This document shows, piece by piece, positions 1-11,710 of a stretch of 64,000 nucleotides of DNA; the stretch's first letter is position 1; every line of letters starts with the position of its first letter. A program made the translations under genes and the position numbers. Below the pieces are notes generated by a model. That model saw only the letters and a list, made by a program, of their open reading frames with translations. It ran no database searches and had not been told where the DNA came from. The DNA comes from Sclerodactyla briareus (lineage: Eukaryota > Echinodermata > Holothuroidea > Dendrochirotida > Sclerodactylidae): positions 1 through 64,000 of the forward strand of contig JAODTK010005744.1 of NCBI GenBank assembly GCA_026419785.1. The letters are read 5' to 3'.

Positions 1-1170
1 TTTCCTAGAGGTTGGAAACTATTAACAGAGGCTTTGTGCATTTTTATTAATTCACTATGACAACAGTTTTGCTATACAGTCTGGGCTTCACATAGCAAGG
101 CACGCGAGAGTTGGCGCATATCCGATACGTACCAGCTGAATAACATGTGGATATCAGACACAGCCTCTCAGGGTTAACAGCATCGTCACAAATTCCAGAC
201 GAAAATCAACGATTATAGTAGGTCATGGTTTGAGACTTGCGAGGTTCTACACATGACCGGCAGCGAGGAGAGAGAAGGCGCTGCCGGGAACTCGGATGAT
301 GCAGGCCTCTAGCAAGGTGTCGCCTTCACAGACCACCCTTCATAGAGGGAAGGTCGGCTAGTTTTAGGGCGCGGAAAATCGTGGAAATGAACAGAATTCT
401 GTCTTATTCGAGTTTTAGTTAAAACGCGGAAAGCATGATTTGTGAAAAGAAAAGAAAACTTAAATTTAGCGATATTCCTTGAAAAAATGAAAATATCACA
501 ATAAATTCAAAAATGGCAATAACGCGAGCAACAGCGTTTGCTGCTGTAATCCTTTACGCCTATTTCCATGTTAAAATTCAACGAAAACACCGTTGTCATT
601 TCTTCCGAATCTCGAAAAGCTACGCACGTTGTGATATGCAGTGCCCATGTAAGTGCAAGCCACTAGCATCGGCATCGGGCCATGTACTGTAGTAGGCTAC
701 TTGAACTCGTAAACAAGTGGGCTGCCCATACTCATACGAATTTGCATCTATCGCCGAAAACTGTGCCGAAAGTAAAGTTGTTGCGCACGAGCACAGGTAC
801 AACTGCTGCCATGAGATCAAGAACATTCTATTGTTACGTGTTACATGTTATAAGTTTGATTTATTACTGTCCATTTCTAACTATACGAATCACATCATGT
901 GTTATTGCAAGGGCACGAGTGGCATCATGTAGAGTCTTCCCGAAGGAACCGAAAACGTGGGAAATGCACAGTGATACTGTAGGCTAACATCGTGCATCGG
1001 GGATTTAGCTCAACGTCAGTGGTGGCCAGGACCGGGGCTTCCCCCAAATAAACCAAGACATTTTTAAGAAGCGGAAACATGAAAAAAAAGCGGGAGGAAT
1101 TCGGTTCCTGAAAAGCAGAACAAAGCAGAATTTGATTTTAAAAAGCAGAAAGAAATTCTGACACTAGTCT
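1..1170. other. Stretch with no recognised gene
   Basis: I see no long open frame, RNA gene or obvious repeat here. Short frames around 620-990 lie on both strands, overlap one another and show no domain or splice context. The sequence is ordinary AT-leaning, non-repetitive DNA. Confidence 0.5.
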
Positions 1171-1371
1171 AGTTCCATCAGGATCTACAGGGGATGTGAG
1201 GATGCCTGCGCACAGTTTCAGTAATGGTTCGACTGTCAGAAGCAAGGACATTATCAGCCAGGTGCTTACAAGTTGTCTTCACTGAGAGGAGAGGGGGATA
1301 TTCATCATCGTTAGGTCCTTCAGTGGTGCTATCGGAGACACCCTTCGCAGTTATACTAGGGCTCAATCGTT

Positions 1372-1478
1372 TTTGTGCTCAACGAAGTCCTTCAGGTCCT
1401 GTCGAAGTCCTAAGAGCCCTCTACAAGGGCTCAAATGTTTGGTTGTCAACGAAGTCCTTCAGGTTCTGTAGAATCCTC
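1372..1478. repeat. Short direct duplication, about 67 bp
   Basis: The string AACGAAGTCCTTCAGG occurs at 1381 and again at 1448, and the sequence after each copy remains similar. This is a two-copy tandem duplication with roughly 67-bp spacing. On the minus strand it lies in a coding-looking but stop-interrupted frame, so it may be part of an old mobile-element coding remnant. Confidence 0.55.
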
Positions 1479-1503
1479 CTTACGAGCCTCTGCATAATGC
1501 TCC

Positions 1504-2118
1504 ATGGACTGTGACACACAAGACGCTGTTCTGATGATCAGCAGCTTCAGCCCCATCGACCAGCTGTCACCGCCTAACAACGAAGCAGAGTTCTTAAGAT
1601 TAGACGCCAATGGTGCACGAATACTACCAGACCCACAGGTCCTCCTGGCGAGAACTCAGTCACCGGAAGCTTCACACCAGCGGAGATTTTTTTCTGTTTT
1701 CAAAATGCAGCCATCCCCTCAATTAGGGAGGATAGCTGGTATGCGCCGAGAGAGCCCTACAATGGTTTCCAGAGAGAACAAGTGCAGTGAGAGAATCAGA
1801 GAAGCTCTTCCTTTTTTTTCGAGGAGTTTATTCGCTAGCTTCGCAAGAGTACCTTATCACGATGGATGGAAGATTGCTCAGGCCACACGGCCAGGTAGGG
1901 GCAGTGAGAGGTCACGATTTGAGAAGCAATGCTACCTAGCTCTAGGGCTTGGTTTTCTAAGCATACCCTGGAAGGATATCATGCGGGCCACAGGTGGAAG
2001 AGCCATACTCTTTGGTGTACCCTACCTCACGGACACCCTGACGGCCAAAGGGTCCTTCGCCAGAGCGGTGCTATCTCAACCTTGCTGCCGACGAGTTGCG
2101 AACCCCCCTCCATCTTAA
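1504..2118 (+). CDS. Longest open frame in the window; doubtful coding
   Basis: This frame starts with ATG and runs 204 codons, ending in a proline-rich tail. I recognise no domain, signal peptide or membrane segment. It overlaps the end of another plus-strand open frame (1224-1514) by a few bases, which could mean a frameshifted remnant of a longer coding sequence. The minus strand between 1180 and 1500 also reads as a coding-like frame with a few stops. The likeliest explanations are a decayed mobile-element reading frame or chance. No splice signals or polyadenylation signal support it as a host gene. Confidence 0.12.
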   Translation: MDCDTQDAVLMISSFSPIDQLSPPNNEAEFLRLDANGARILPDPQVLLARTQSPEASHQRRFFSVFKMQPSPQLGRIAGMRRESPTMVSRENKCSERIREALPFFSRSLFASFARVPYHDGWKIAQATRPGRGSERSRFEKQCYLALGLGFLSIPWKDIMRATGGRAILFGVPYLTDTLTAKGSFARAVLSQPCCRRVANPPPS

Positions 2119-2119
2119 G

Positions 2120-4280
2120 CACTGTGTCACGTCTGCAAACGTTAGTGGTAAAAGGTAAGTATATGTTGCGCAATAAATTGTCCAGAACCCATGTTATGGC
2201 AATTTATAGGCAAGGTACTACCTTTTATCACGGCCCGCCCTCCTCCCCGCGGGACAACAACTTGGCCCCCCTCGGTTCGAAGTTATTCCCGGATAAGGAC
2301 CTTCAGCCGTTGTAACAGACCTCTCCAGCCAGACCTTAGACAAGGTCTGACAGATGGTGACCCTTGGTCTTTACTAGACGAGTGACCACCGACATAGGGC
2401 AGACATTAGGACTCGTTCCCTCACGACCTTACGTAAGTCAGCTAACAAAAGTTGCATATTCAACGCTATCAAGTAGCAGCCGATTACCATCAGAGGGAGA
2501 AAGCAGCACGAGGTGAGATCTTTGCTTGCATTGTCATGCACTTTAACCACACTTCCTCTCCTCAGCTTCAGTAGGCTTTCCACTAGAGTTTCTTCTCGTA
2601 AACGTTCCGTCTGCCATGAAACGGAATGACGGGGTTGCCGGCACCAGCAACAAGGAAAAATGTCTCAGGCTTCGGTCGGAGCCCTGGTCCGAGTAATCTA
2701 ATTTTCAAGTACAGACTTGATCATACATGGACAAGGCAAGACCAAACTTTAATACGCACAACCCATTTGCCAAAAAGGAGCCTTTACCCACGTACTCCCG
2801 ACTGTCTGATGTCTAAATCAGGAGAGAAGTTACATCATTCTCACATGCTCGCATCAGGCGCAAGTTTCACGGTAACTTATCAATAATGAGATAACAGGAT
2901 ACATAATATCAGTTGTGCCACCAAAATACTAGTGCAATTAGTTTGCATTATGAAAACAAGTTTCAAAGTCAGGCAAGTTCAGCACCCATGACAAAAAAGG
3001 TGAATGGTTGTTCCCATAGGCTTTGTCCTCAGTAGTTAGTATGAGCGGAACACTGTTCCCATAGTGGGCGTGTGCAGAAAGGGATTGAATGCATTTGTTT
3101 TGTTAGGGTCTTCATAGAGACAGGGCTCATTTTGGCTGCATAGCAAACTCTTCTGCATTTAATGCCAACCAGTGATGGTGCTTAGCTAGGTGGGAAGTCC
3201 AATCACTTCCCTTTTCTGGAAGTCAACATCCTCACTTAAATGGTTGTAGGTATGTTCGTACGTGCCCGGGGGAATTGGGTCGATTTGTTGTCACTTTCCA
3301 CGGCAACTGAGGCATCTGTTGTTATCACTACCAAATAACAAAAAGATTGAAAAAAGGGTACCAAAAAAAATCATCCGTTCACCATGGCAGTTGTCTACTC
3401 TACCTCTAAGTACATTTTTTGTGCCACTCTCCCATCACATGCAGTAACTCCACGTTGATTAGCTGTTCTTATAAGGTATTTCGTGCCATTTATGGTTGGG
3501 AATAACTCTACATTTATTAGGATAAAAAAAATGTTTATGGGAGATGTTAAGTTGAACGTACGTGTGAATATGGAGGTTGACATGCATTTCGGCAAAAGAT
3601 AGATGTAGAACCTATTGAGAATACTTTTTTCTAAAGTCTTAAGAAAATTCGTTGTTCAGTTTCTGCCCGGGGAATGCTTTTTCAGATGATCTGGGGTGTA
3701 TCGAAACGTAATACTTTCGGTTACGCTACCCACCGACCTCTGGTGGTGCTCCGCTAGAAGTTTATTGAAATGTTAGGAGGTTAACCTATACCTATTTCTG
3801 ATGCTGGGTGAGAAAAACACAAAAGTCTCTTGTACACGCATATGCCAAACTGTCATGGTTCTTTGGGCTTGGATAGCCACTTTTGAGTCAACCCCTTGTT
3901 CGTCTAGAAGCCTGACAAAGTTCAGGAAGGAATTACCGAATTGCGATCACTTCGTTGTGTGTATGTGTGTGTGGATGTGATGTATTGAATGTATGTGATG
4001 TATATATGTCCCACTTTCTTGCAGGTTCTTAAAACGGTAGGACTGATTTTTATGAGATTTTGTTCGTAGTATCAGGGGTTGGTTGGACACGATCTGATAA
4101 ATTTAGGCACTAAAGTCACCATGTATTAGCCTATTTTATGTACTTCATCGGTTGGCTGGGGATGGTTATTAGGTTTGGCCATATGTTCAAGAGATTAGGT
4201 CGATGAACCTTATTAGTTTTCCGCTAAAATATGGTAATTCGGTCATGTAAGTTTGCATATTTATGCAAATTTTGAAATTA
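2120..4280. other. Stretch with no recognised gene
   Basis: Apart from a GT-rich patch near 3955-4012, this interval holds only short conflicting open frames and no recognisable repeat. The frame at 2626-2886 has no domain or splice context. A GGTTCGAA string near 2275 resembles a pol III B box but lacks the conserved terminal CC and a convincing A box, so I do not call a tRNA or SINE there. Confidence 0.45.
3955..4012. repeat. GT/AT-rich degenerate microsatellite
   Basis: The sequence is a run of GTATGTGTGTGTGGATGTG-like text decaying into TGTATATATG. It is a short impure dinucleotide repeat with no other feature. Confidence 0.6.
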
Positions 4281-4284
4281 GTCA

Positions 4285-5000
4285 GAATTTTTCACGCAAC
4301 TTTGTGATATATCTACCACAGTCCCCCCCGAAACTTGTTAACAAAGAATCAGGTACTGGAGTCATTCAAGGTGTCTAATTTTACTAATTCATGCAAAACT
4401 CAGTTAGATGGATGTTCATGATTCCGTACCCTTTATATGGAATCACGTGGTGTTTAAACCTTTAGTTCTAAAATTTCTTAACATGGATTCAGATCACAGG
4501 TCACTTGGAGGTCATTCAACATGTCCTAATTTTGCATAATGTGTTGCAAGTTCAAAGTTTGCACGATTTTCATGAAACTGGTGGGTAGGTTTTCTCTTTC
4601 ATTACCTACATTTTCATTGTAGACTGGAGGTCATCAGTGTGTCTAGTTTGCAAACTTCCAAGTTTGTCAAATTTTCATAAGCCTTAGATGGGTATGGCCT
4701 ACCCCTAGTCCCCCAAAATTTTAACACAGACATGAATCACCTGGAGTTACTCAATCTGCATACTGTAACTTTGCTGTCGTTCATCAAATTTTGCAGTTTG
4801 TTGGATTTCCATGGAACATAAGTGTGGTCCACCATTGGTCCTGAGATATTCAAATCAGAAAATGTGTCCCTGGAAGTCAAGTATTTTGTCCTAATTTGAT
4901 AATTTAGCAAATTTTCACAAAACTTAGTACTACTTTGATAGACATGGTCAACAATCAGTCCTTATGAATTTGAATTGGTAACTGGTTAGAAAGCTGTTTC
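4285..5000. repeat. Diverged tandem array, units of about 110-150 bp
   Basis: At least six diverged units can be lined up on a shared core TTTTCATGAAACT or TTTCACAAAACTT (near 4285, 4412, 4565, 4671, 4803 and 4911). The core is followed in each unit by an AGTCC block, a GGAGGTCATTCAA-like block and an AATTTGCATAAT-like block. The same core and block order recurs at 48.6-49.0 kb, so this is a dispersed tandem-repeat family. There is no coding potential. Confidence 0.6.
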
Positions 5001-5009
5001 TGTTAAATT

Positions 5010-5775
5010 GAAATACCAAAATCTGAAATTTCAACATCAATGCATTTTTAAGTTTTGCATGTGACTATTGGAAGAAACCACTGATCACACAACCAGGCAA
5101 GACAACTTCCACCCCTTAGAATCTATTCCACTTTGACTGGATGAGAAATTTTGAAACTATTTCGTTGGACATTATAATTGTGCTATATTGATGTATACAC
5201 TGAGGCTGCCCTGGATATCCACAAAGAAGATCCTAAGACCAGGTGGAATTGCTCAGTTCTTTCTACATGTTGTTGGGTGTTTGGGGGTTTTGACACCGAA
5301 TGCATTTACAGCCACTGGAAATAAGAAGATACATAATGAATAAGTAATTTCCAGAACAGAAGTAGGTATTTTCAAATGTGCTTGTCGCATCGAGGCAACC
5401 TGAAAATGCATTTTTTTTAAAGGGGGAAAGGGGTGGGGTACCCCCGTTCCAGGTGAAAATAAAAAATGTTTACAAATCAGTGGAATACATACAATAATTT
5501 CCGATCTGATCATGGTATAGTGCTGGGCGGTTAGTAATGTGAACTTGGGGGGTGTGTTTAGCAACTTAGCTACCACATCCAAATTGTTCAAGTCTGCTAT
5601 TCTTCTAACTAGCAACTGCCTCTCTTTGACCCTCTGACGAGGATGACAACTCAGCACCTTAACCGAAACGGTGAAAACTCAAGGCTACAGTTTTGTGACC
5701 CACTTGTTTCTTCTTATAAAGTGAATTCTATTATGTATCTCTTTGCCTTTTGAAAAAAAAAACGTTCTCACCCCT
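5010..5775. other. No confident gene; weak minus-strand open frame
   Basis: A 134-codon minus-strand frame (5657 to 5253) begins with a basic, leucine-rich stretch that reads like protein (SCHPRQRVKERQLLVRR) and then becomes low-quality. It could be the edge of a mobile-element reading frame. No domain, splice site or partner frame supports it. Confidence 0.2.
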
Positions 5776-5776
5776 A

Positions 5777-5796
5777 CCCCCCCCCCCCCCCCCCCC
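5777..5796. repeat. Poly-C tract, 20 bp
   Basis: An uninterrupted run of 20 C residues. Similar C or G runs of 12-20 bp recur throughout the window (for example 6235-6246, 15798-15816, 19209-19220, 19312-19324, 33862-33880 and 45338-45350). They cause artefactual proline- or glycine-rich open frames. Confidence 0.95.
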
Positions 5797-6020
5797 ATCC
5801 CTCTGCATGCATCTTCCATTATGCTTGGGGTAACATCTTTTTACACTCAATTGCAAAAAACGTGTGGATTAAGACTGCTTGCTAAACCATCAGTTATGAA
5901 TTTAAAAAATATCCATGTCTATAAAACTCTTTTAGCTTGTTTCACTCTACGCTAACGATGCTGTGTGGTGGATCAATCCTCAAAAATGGATCAGAAAGCC
6001 AACCACACCTCCATGCTCAA

Positions 6021-6053
6021 CCCCCCCCCCCCCCCCCCCAAAAAAAAAAAAAA
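6021..6053. repeat. Compound homopolymer C19 A14
   Basis: Nineteen C residues are followed directly by fourteen A residues. The same C-run then A-run arrangement recurs at 33223-33246 (C12 A12). The interval just downstream is a copy of the long-TIR MITE family. Confidence 0.95.
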
Positions 6054-6059
6054 CAACTG

Positions 6060-6190
6060 CAAAAAGATAAGGGCGATGGGGTTGCCAACCCGAAGTTTGT
6101 GTAATTGCCAAAGCCATATGCAATTGGTGTGGTGCATAGTCCATGTGGGGTAAGTATTCATAATTAACAGATTCCCAAACCCACTTGTTT
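6060..6190. mobile_element. Fragment of the GATAAG...GGGTTGCC MITE family
   Basis: The text from AGATAAGGGCGATGGGGTTG through GTTTGTGTAATTGCCA, GTGCATAGTCCATGTGGGG and CATAATTAACAGATT matches the internal and terminal blocks of the fuller copies at 11.35, 18.2 and 20.05 kb. Only one end and part of the interior are present. There is no coding capacity. Confidence 0.5.
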
Positions 6191-6249
6191 GGGTGATCCT
6201 TCTTCTATGCTACTATTAGTTCCTATCAGGGTCACCCCCCCCCCCCGGT

Positions 6250-7630
6250 TCACCCATGTCCCCCCCAGCCCAGGCTCCCTATACGTCTTGAGATCCATGA
6301 AGTACATTTTTTTTTTTTGTCATAAATGTGACCACTTATGTCTGTTTTGCAGGTTCAAATCCCTATTGAATATTTTGTTAGCACTTCCTGGAAATATTAT
6401 ATTGAATTGTTACACACCCAGTCACTTCCTAATGCCATCATAACTTCAATTGATGCTCTCAATTGTGATGGTGAATAGTCACACCCATTCTGCCTTTTTT
6501 CAATTTGCAATTAACTTGATAAATTATATATCTCAATGTGTTTTCTTCTTTGAAGAGAAAAAAACCCAGAATTTTCAATTATGGGACCACTAATTAAAAT
6601 ATTAGTGAATCAATATCACCTCACTCCCCGTAATTTCCATACTACGTCATTTACTGTTTTCACATCATTTGTCATACATCCCGTAAACTGTGTAATCTGC
6701 CAAATTCTGCATGTTTTACTCAATTATTTGAATCAGAGTTCTTGTTATTATTCTTGATGCTGTAGCCATACATCCCCAGTTTGTGAATAAGTATTTCTTC
6801 AGACTGCCCATCATACATACGTTTGTACCATTATTCACGATACAAGAAGAATGTCAAGAGTTTATTGTTTTTGCTGCTTATCTGTCCTACTATAGACATA
6901 GTTTTATTGGATTCCAATTAAATTCCTGGATGTGCTAAATGAGAAAAAATCAGTCAATCTTTTTTTCCAAAAAAATTGTTTATGTTTTCACAGTGGGGCA
7001 ATCCAAATAAAGTATATATGCCATTTCCCCTTTTTGCAAAAAACAAACATGATCTGGCATTAAAAAAGAAATTCATTTACTCTTCTTTTATTCTCTAGGA
7101 AATTATACAAATCCACTAGGACATTATAAATATGAAAAATTGTAACATCCACTATTTAAAACAAAAGAATACAGTTATAAATATTATCTATCTTCAGACT
7201 ACACCCAATTCCCACTTACAAGAATCCTGAAAGAATCAATGTGCTTCTCTCGGTTTGTTTTTGACCTTGTCTTAAAAAGTAGGGTCAATTTAAACATTTA
7301 AAAACATTCTAATTTCCCCTGGAACTCATCCACATTTCCTTCACAAACTATTCAAATACCTGCTTTCACTCCTTCCCCTCCTATAACATTCCTGTAATAT
7401 CATAAAAATTCTCTCCTATATTCTACATTTTGAAACAAACCAGCATTTTTTATTTATTCATAACTTAACCTTCCCGTATTTGCCATGAAACACCAAGGTC
7501 AGATCGCTCGTCCTTCGTTTTCCTATCTCCCCTAAGATACCCTCTCTTCCTTGATTCTGACATGCACATCCCTGTTTTTAATATTGTCCAGAATCCACTA
7601 CCGCAGAGCATTAAGTTACAACAATGCCTT
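6250..7630. other. AT-rich stretch with no gene
   Basis: This is low-GC, low-CpG DNA with many stops in all frames. I see no repeat unit, TIR or pol III box. Confidence 0.55.
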
Positions 7631-7639
7631 TATCGAGCC

Positions 7640-7960
7640 CGTTCCGTAAGCTTCTATTTTTCGCCTCTCCAGACCGGCCAATCAAATTAGGCCCCGGCGC
7701 TTGTGACGCCAGCTGTCTTCCCCCGCTTCTCCCCATCCCCCCGCTCGTCTCGGATACATAAATCTGTCTGAAGGGCCCGGTGCTCTGTTTTGAATGAAGT
7801 CCATCTCCCCCAGCCTGACGGTGTGAGTTAGTCTACGAGCCACCGTCTTGTGTACATTGATGCGTGTGTGCACCGGGATTAATACGGCGAGTGCACAACT
7901 CACGCCTGCGTCTCGTTAGGACTAGTCCTCTGAGACAGGAAATTGGTGCGCCATGAATAA
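7640..7960. promoter_or_regulatory. CpG-rich island, promoter-like
   Basis: About two dozen CpG dinucleotides fall within 320 bp, against a CpG-poor background on both sides. Near the left edge is a GGCCAATCA string, a consensus-type CCAAT box, followed by C-rich text and CGCTCGTCTCGG. An open frame covers part of it on the minus strand (7903-7682), but it has no domain and may be a by-product of the composition. In invertebrate genomes such CpG-dense islands often mark promoters, 5' exons or conserved regulatory elements. Orientation cannot be decided. Confidence 0.35.
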
Positions 7961-9290
7961 ATGACAAAATCGGTACTGCGTCGTCGTGTGCCTGTCGGTA
8001 TCCTGTGTACATATTAGTTCTGTAGCCTCAGCAGTTCGGTGTAGAATCTGTATTTCTTAGTATTTTTAGATTGTACACCGTCGGTGAGTTCGTTCCCGGT
8101 TGTGTGCGAATTGCTTGCTTGCTCATTTGAGGAACTTCACAATTGAACCCTAGTCCTGTAGTAATTAGGATTGGGAGCAATATTAGACTTCTGCCAGTGT
8201 TTGTTTTTGTATGGTTTATTCTGTCCTGTTGCGCGGGATATAGCACAGAGAAGCAATTATGTAAGTATGAATTATTAACTAGTGCAGTCACACCTATGCC
8301 GCGAGCCTTTGAAGCATGAAATGTCGTATCCTGGACATGCTCGTTATGGAACCTCTAGTAAACTTAGTCCTTCTGGTTTTGTTTGTTTACTTGTAAATAT
8401 TGATCCAGAAAGGAAAAGCCCAAAGTTAGAAATTGAATTTTGGGAGATATTGGTTTATTTTTGTACTGAATGAGATTGAGAGAGTTGAAATTCATTTTCC
8501 AGGTTCTTTTAAAAACAAACAAAAGAACAAATACTGTGCAAGGTATTATAGTTATAGCCAAACATCGTTATCATAAAATCTGGGAGTGGCTGCTTACATG
8601 TACCTAAGGTGTTGGAATTGTTGAGTGGGTGATGCTTCAAATATATACCTGTTGCCGTCCCCTTGCCAGGAGGTGTCAAGGGCATTCCCAGTTAAGTGGG
8701 GGGGAATGAGGATGGGGGACAGTTGTCTGCCCTGAATCACACATTTCCTCATATAATGTTAACCTCGATCCCTACTTTAGAAAATGCCACCTTTCAGGCA
8801 TTCACTAAAACCATGCACTTTCTGCTCTATATGCAGCTTATGGCTGCTATATAATGTAGCTGTGCTCTATTTTGACCACTGTTTCCCCAAACTGTTGTCT
8901 GTTTTCTGCAATATTGTCAACCCCTTTTTCGCTGGGGGGGGCCTGCCTCCCCCCTCTCCATACCCTTCATACCCCCTCTCCACACCCTTTTCAAACCCGT
9001 ACCTTTAAAGTCTTTGCCAAAGCTAACTCAAAAACATTGTTGAAGTTGGAATCCCTATTCAATAAAGATCTATCCCTATCGCTTCTCCAATTCCCTTACC
9101 ACCCATGTGCTGAATGGGGCCTGGATTTGATACCATGGGGAAGACATAGCAACAGGGGTGTATTTTGGAGCTGGTGTGAAAGGCAGTTTTCCTTCCTCTA
9201 TTTGCATCACTGGGGGAAAAAAAAGAAATCTTGTGCATCACAGCTAGAAATTTTACATAACAAAAGGCTTCAAGAATGTAACCTTCTACA
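7961..9290. other. Stretch with no recognised gene
   Basis: The open frames at 8028-8291, 8282-8473 and 8872-9522 conflict with one another or run through C/G homopolymers. A G-rich tract lies at 8697-8720 and a G/C-rich element-end-like patch at 8933-8995. Nothing else is evident. Confidence 0.45.
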
Positions 9291-9299
9291 TGCATCTTG

Positions 9300-10015
9300 G
9301 CCCTCAGGCCCCCCTACCCCCGTCGGGGAAGCCTTGCCCCCCCCGTCGGGGAATTTTTCCCATCTTCTCGGGGATCCCGAGTGGTACGCAAAAAGTACAC
9401 ACCCCGACGAGGCTTTTTTGCCCCACAGTATGAGTATTTTCCAAACTTCTTATAGTGCAAATTCCTATATTGAAGCGCGAAAATTTTTGGCGCGCTTCGC
9501 GCGCCTCATATTCTTTCTATAGTAATGCACTTCCTCGCTCGAAGTTTTAGATCAGCGAACTCAATCTTTCCTACAGACTAACAATCGTGGAATATATAGA
9601 TCGGATACCAAGCCTTGGATATCCTCGGAATGTCCCTGCAAGAGATTCAGGTTACAATTCTTTTGGGGAGATGGCTCGTTCCTGGCCGTCTATCACTGTT
9701 TTGCCTCTGTGTAGAGTGGTGTGCTTCACGACGCAAGTGCCCGGTATCTCCTGTGAGTTTATTGTGACTACCTGACCTATTCTACTAATAGGGCGTCTGA
9801 TTTGGTGGGAAGCTATTGAAGTACCATTGCTCTCCGCAATGTTTATTCATGTTTTCGTTGTTTTTTTTTTCTTCAAGAAAAATGTTTTACAAATTTTTTT
9901 ATAAAACATCAAAAAAATGCAGGTTTTGACTTAGGGGGTAGGGAGCCCGCGTCGTCGGAACTTTTGGACACCCCCGTCGGGGAACGCGGACCCCCCGTCG
10001 GGGAACCTGGCCCAC
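9300..10015. repeat. Paired clusters of the CCCCGTCGGGG palindrome
   Basis: The 11-bp perfect odd palindrome CCCCGTCGGGG, usually followed by AA, occurs twice near 9315-9350 and twice near 9964-10005. A related CCCCGACGAGG lies near 9400. The two clusters bracket about 600 bp that includes the GC hairpin at 9489. The arrangement could be the decayed ends of one mobile element. Confidence 0.55.
9489..9505. other. Perfect GC hairpin, 7-bp stem
   Basis: GGCGCGC, then loop TTC, then GCGCGCC forms a perfect 7-bp stem. It follows an A/T run (AAATTTTT). Such GCGCGCTTCGCGCGC cores are common inside invertebrate mobile elements. I see no pol III or splice context that would suggest a stable RNA gene. 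Confidence 0.7.
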
Positions 10016-10019
10016 CACT

Positions 10020-11345
10020 GTGCATATGCATGAATATGGTGGTGGCAGTAGTATTCCACAGGAATAAACTAAATTCTTTCGTATTTTACAGTGAACTTTG
10101 TATACATTCTCCACATCCATCCCTATTCTTAGGAGCACATTACTGAAAGCACCTAGCTGCATGCATCCACCCCAACTTCTGCTAGCCTACCTCCTCCAAT
10201 CAATGCCAACAGGCGCCCTGTGCCTAACCCCCCTTCCCCCCAACTCACAGAGGTAAATCTCAAAGCTGTTAATGTTTTATGGTTTTCAATAGTATGATCT
10301 GCATTGACTTTGGTTACCTTTGTATTTTCCTCTGGTCACCTGTGACCTCCAACCAACAGTGGTAATAGCACAACAAGCATAGGTGCCTTATATTCACACT
10401 CCTATATTGTTGGCACCTATTCAGAGGTCCAGATTTCCACTATGTAATAAGCAGAGAAGCAACATGCCTGAAGTCATATTCAAATTCCCATTGGGCTTCA
10501 GCATGATGAAAGAAATCATACAAAGAATGTAGTGTGGTGTCCCCTAACTAGTTTAAGGCATCAGCCTGTAACCTATTGGTTTGTGGTGTCCATCCCATGT
10601 GTGCCCTTCACTCCACTCCATCGTGTGCCTACAATGGCAGCAAACTTACTCTACGGGTGTGCGAGAGTGAACCGGTCCTATGATCGTGGTGGTAAATCTG
10701 TGAAGCACTTTGGTACAGAGCAGTCATGCAGTACTATAGCCCTTATACCCAAAAAAATAGATACTAGGCCAGTTCATGGTTGTAAGGGCCCACGCTCTCC
10801 ACTGAACAGTTGAGAGGAATAGACCAAGTTTCCCCGATAGCAAAGTGTTACGCCTATTTTAAAACTGTCACCACTAGTTGACAAACACAACCAATTACAC
10901 ATGTTTTGGATGTTCTTGTTGATAAGTCTGGGGGGGGGGAAGTCTGTTAATTTTATGTTGGCAGGATTTTCCCAGTAGAGAGTTCAAAAGATCATTCTGC
11001 ACACTGTACGTACAACGTCGAACTGCCATCGGTCCTCATGACCTTTGACATAATATAATTATTCATCTCAGTAACTGTAATTCCGAACGGGCTTTAGTAT
11101 ACTATGACAAGCTATTTGTTGGATCTGACAAGTCCCAATAGTTTCCTCTCCACTCACAGATTATTGTGCATTGCACATGCACTTTTCGTAAACACATGTA
11201 GAAGTTGGTATTAAAGTTAGATTTCACAATGGTTCACTCTTGATGGTATTTTGAAGAATTGGGTGAACTCTCTTACAGCTGGTGTGATTAATGCTGCCCA
11301 TAAGGACCACCTACAGGATGTGAACATGATGATGTTACCCCAATA
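10020..11345. other. Stretch with no recognised gene
   Basis: Only short frames are present. The frame at 10532-10813 has no domain. A G-run lies near 10932. A TGACCTTTGACAT string near 11039 resembles the DR1 motifs of the repeat arrays elsewhere. Confidence 0.45.
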
Positions 11346-11348
11346 ATC

Positions 11349-11710
11349 TGCTTCACTAACTAAACTTACCTCTTATCATGCAACCCTGCCAACATCGCCA
11401 AAGAGAGGCAGAAATATCCTCAAAAAATCAGTATTCGAAATGAACCAATAGCAAAATCACGAAAATCCAGGTTAGTCCTTCTAGAGTGTTGGAGCTGTTT
11501 CAGATAGTTCGAAGAGGTTTTATTAGTAATAAAACAGATGAATTCTCCACAGGCCAGAATACTTGTCATGCAGACACTTTGTCTGGCAAAAAGAGAAGAG
11601 ACGGTTAGGGTGGCCAGCCCGGATTTGTGTAAATTTGCCAGATACTTGTCATCATAGTGGGGGATGAGGGTTGCCGATAAGAGGATTCGTAGTTCACAGA
11701 TTACGAACCC
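11349..11710. mobile_element. Long-TIR MITE, copy A
   Basis: The left end reads CTGCTTCACTAACTAAACTT followed by ACCTCTTATC and GCAACCCTGCC. The right end, read on the other strand, has matching CCTCTTATCGGCAACCC, giving terminal inverted repeats of roughly 40 bp. The interior block GTCTGGCAAAAAGAGAAGAG and the adjacent GGGTGGCCAGCCCGGAT are shared with copies at 18.2 kb (inverted) and 20.05 kb. Length is about 360 bp with no reading frame, so this is a non-autonomous DNA transposon. I could not identify a clean target duplication, and the superfamily is unknown. Confidence 0.65.

Noticed and set aside
1504..2118. 204-codon open frame as a genuine gene
   Set aside because: No domain, signal or splice context; kept only as a very low-confidence entry because it is the longest frame.
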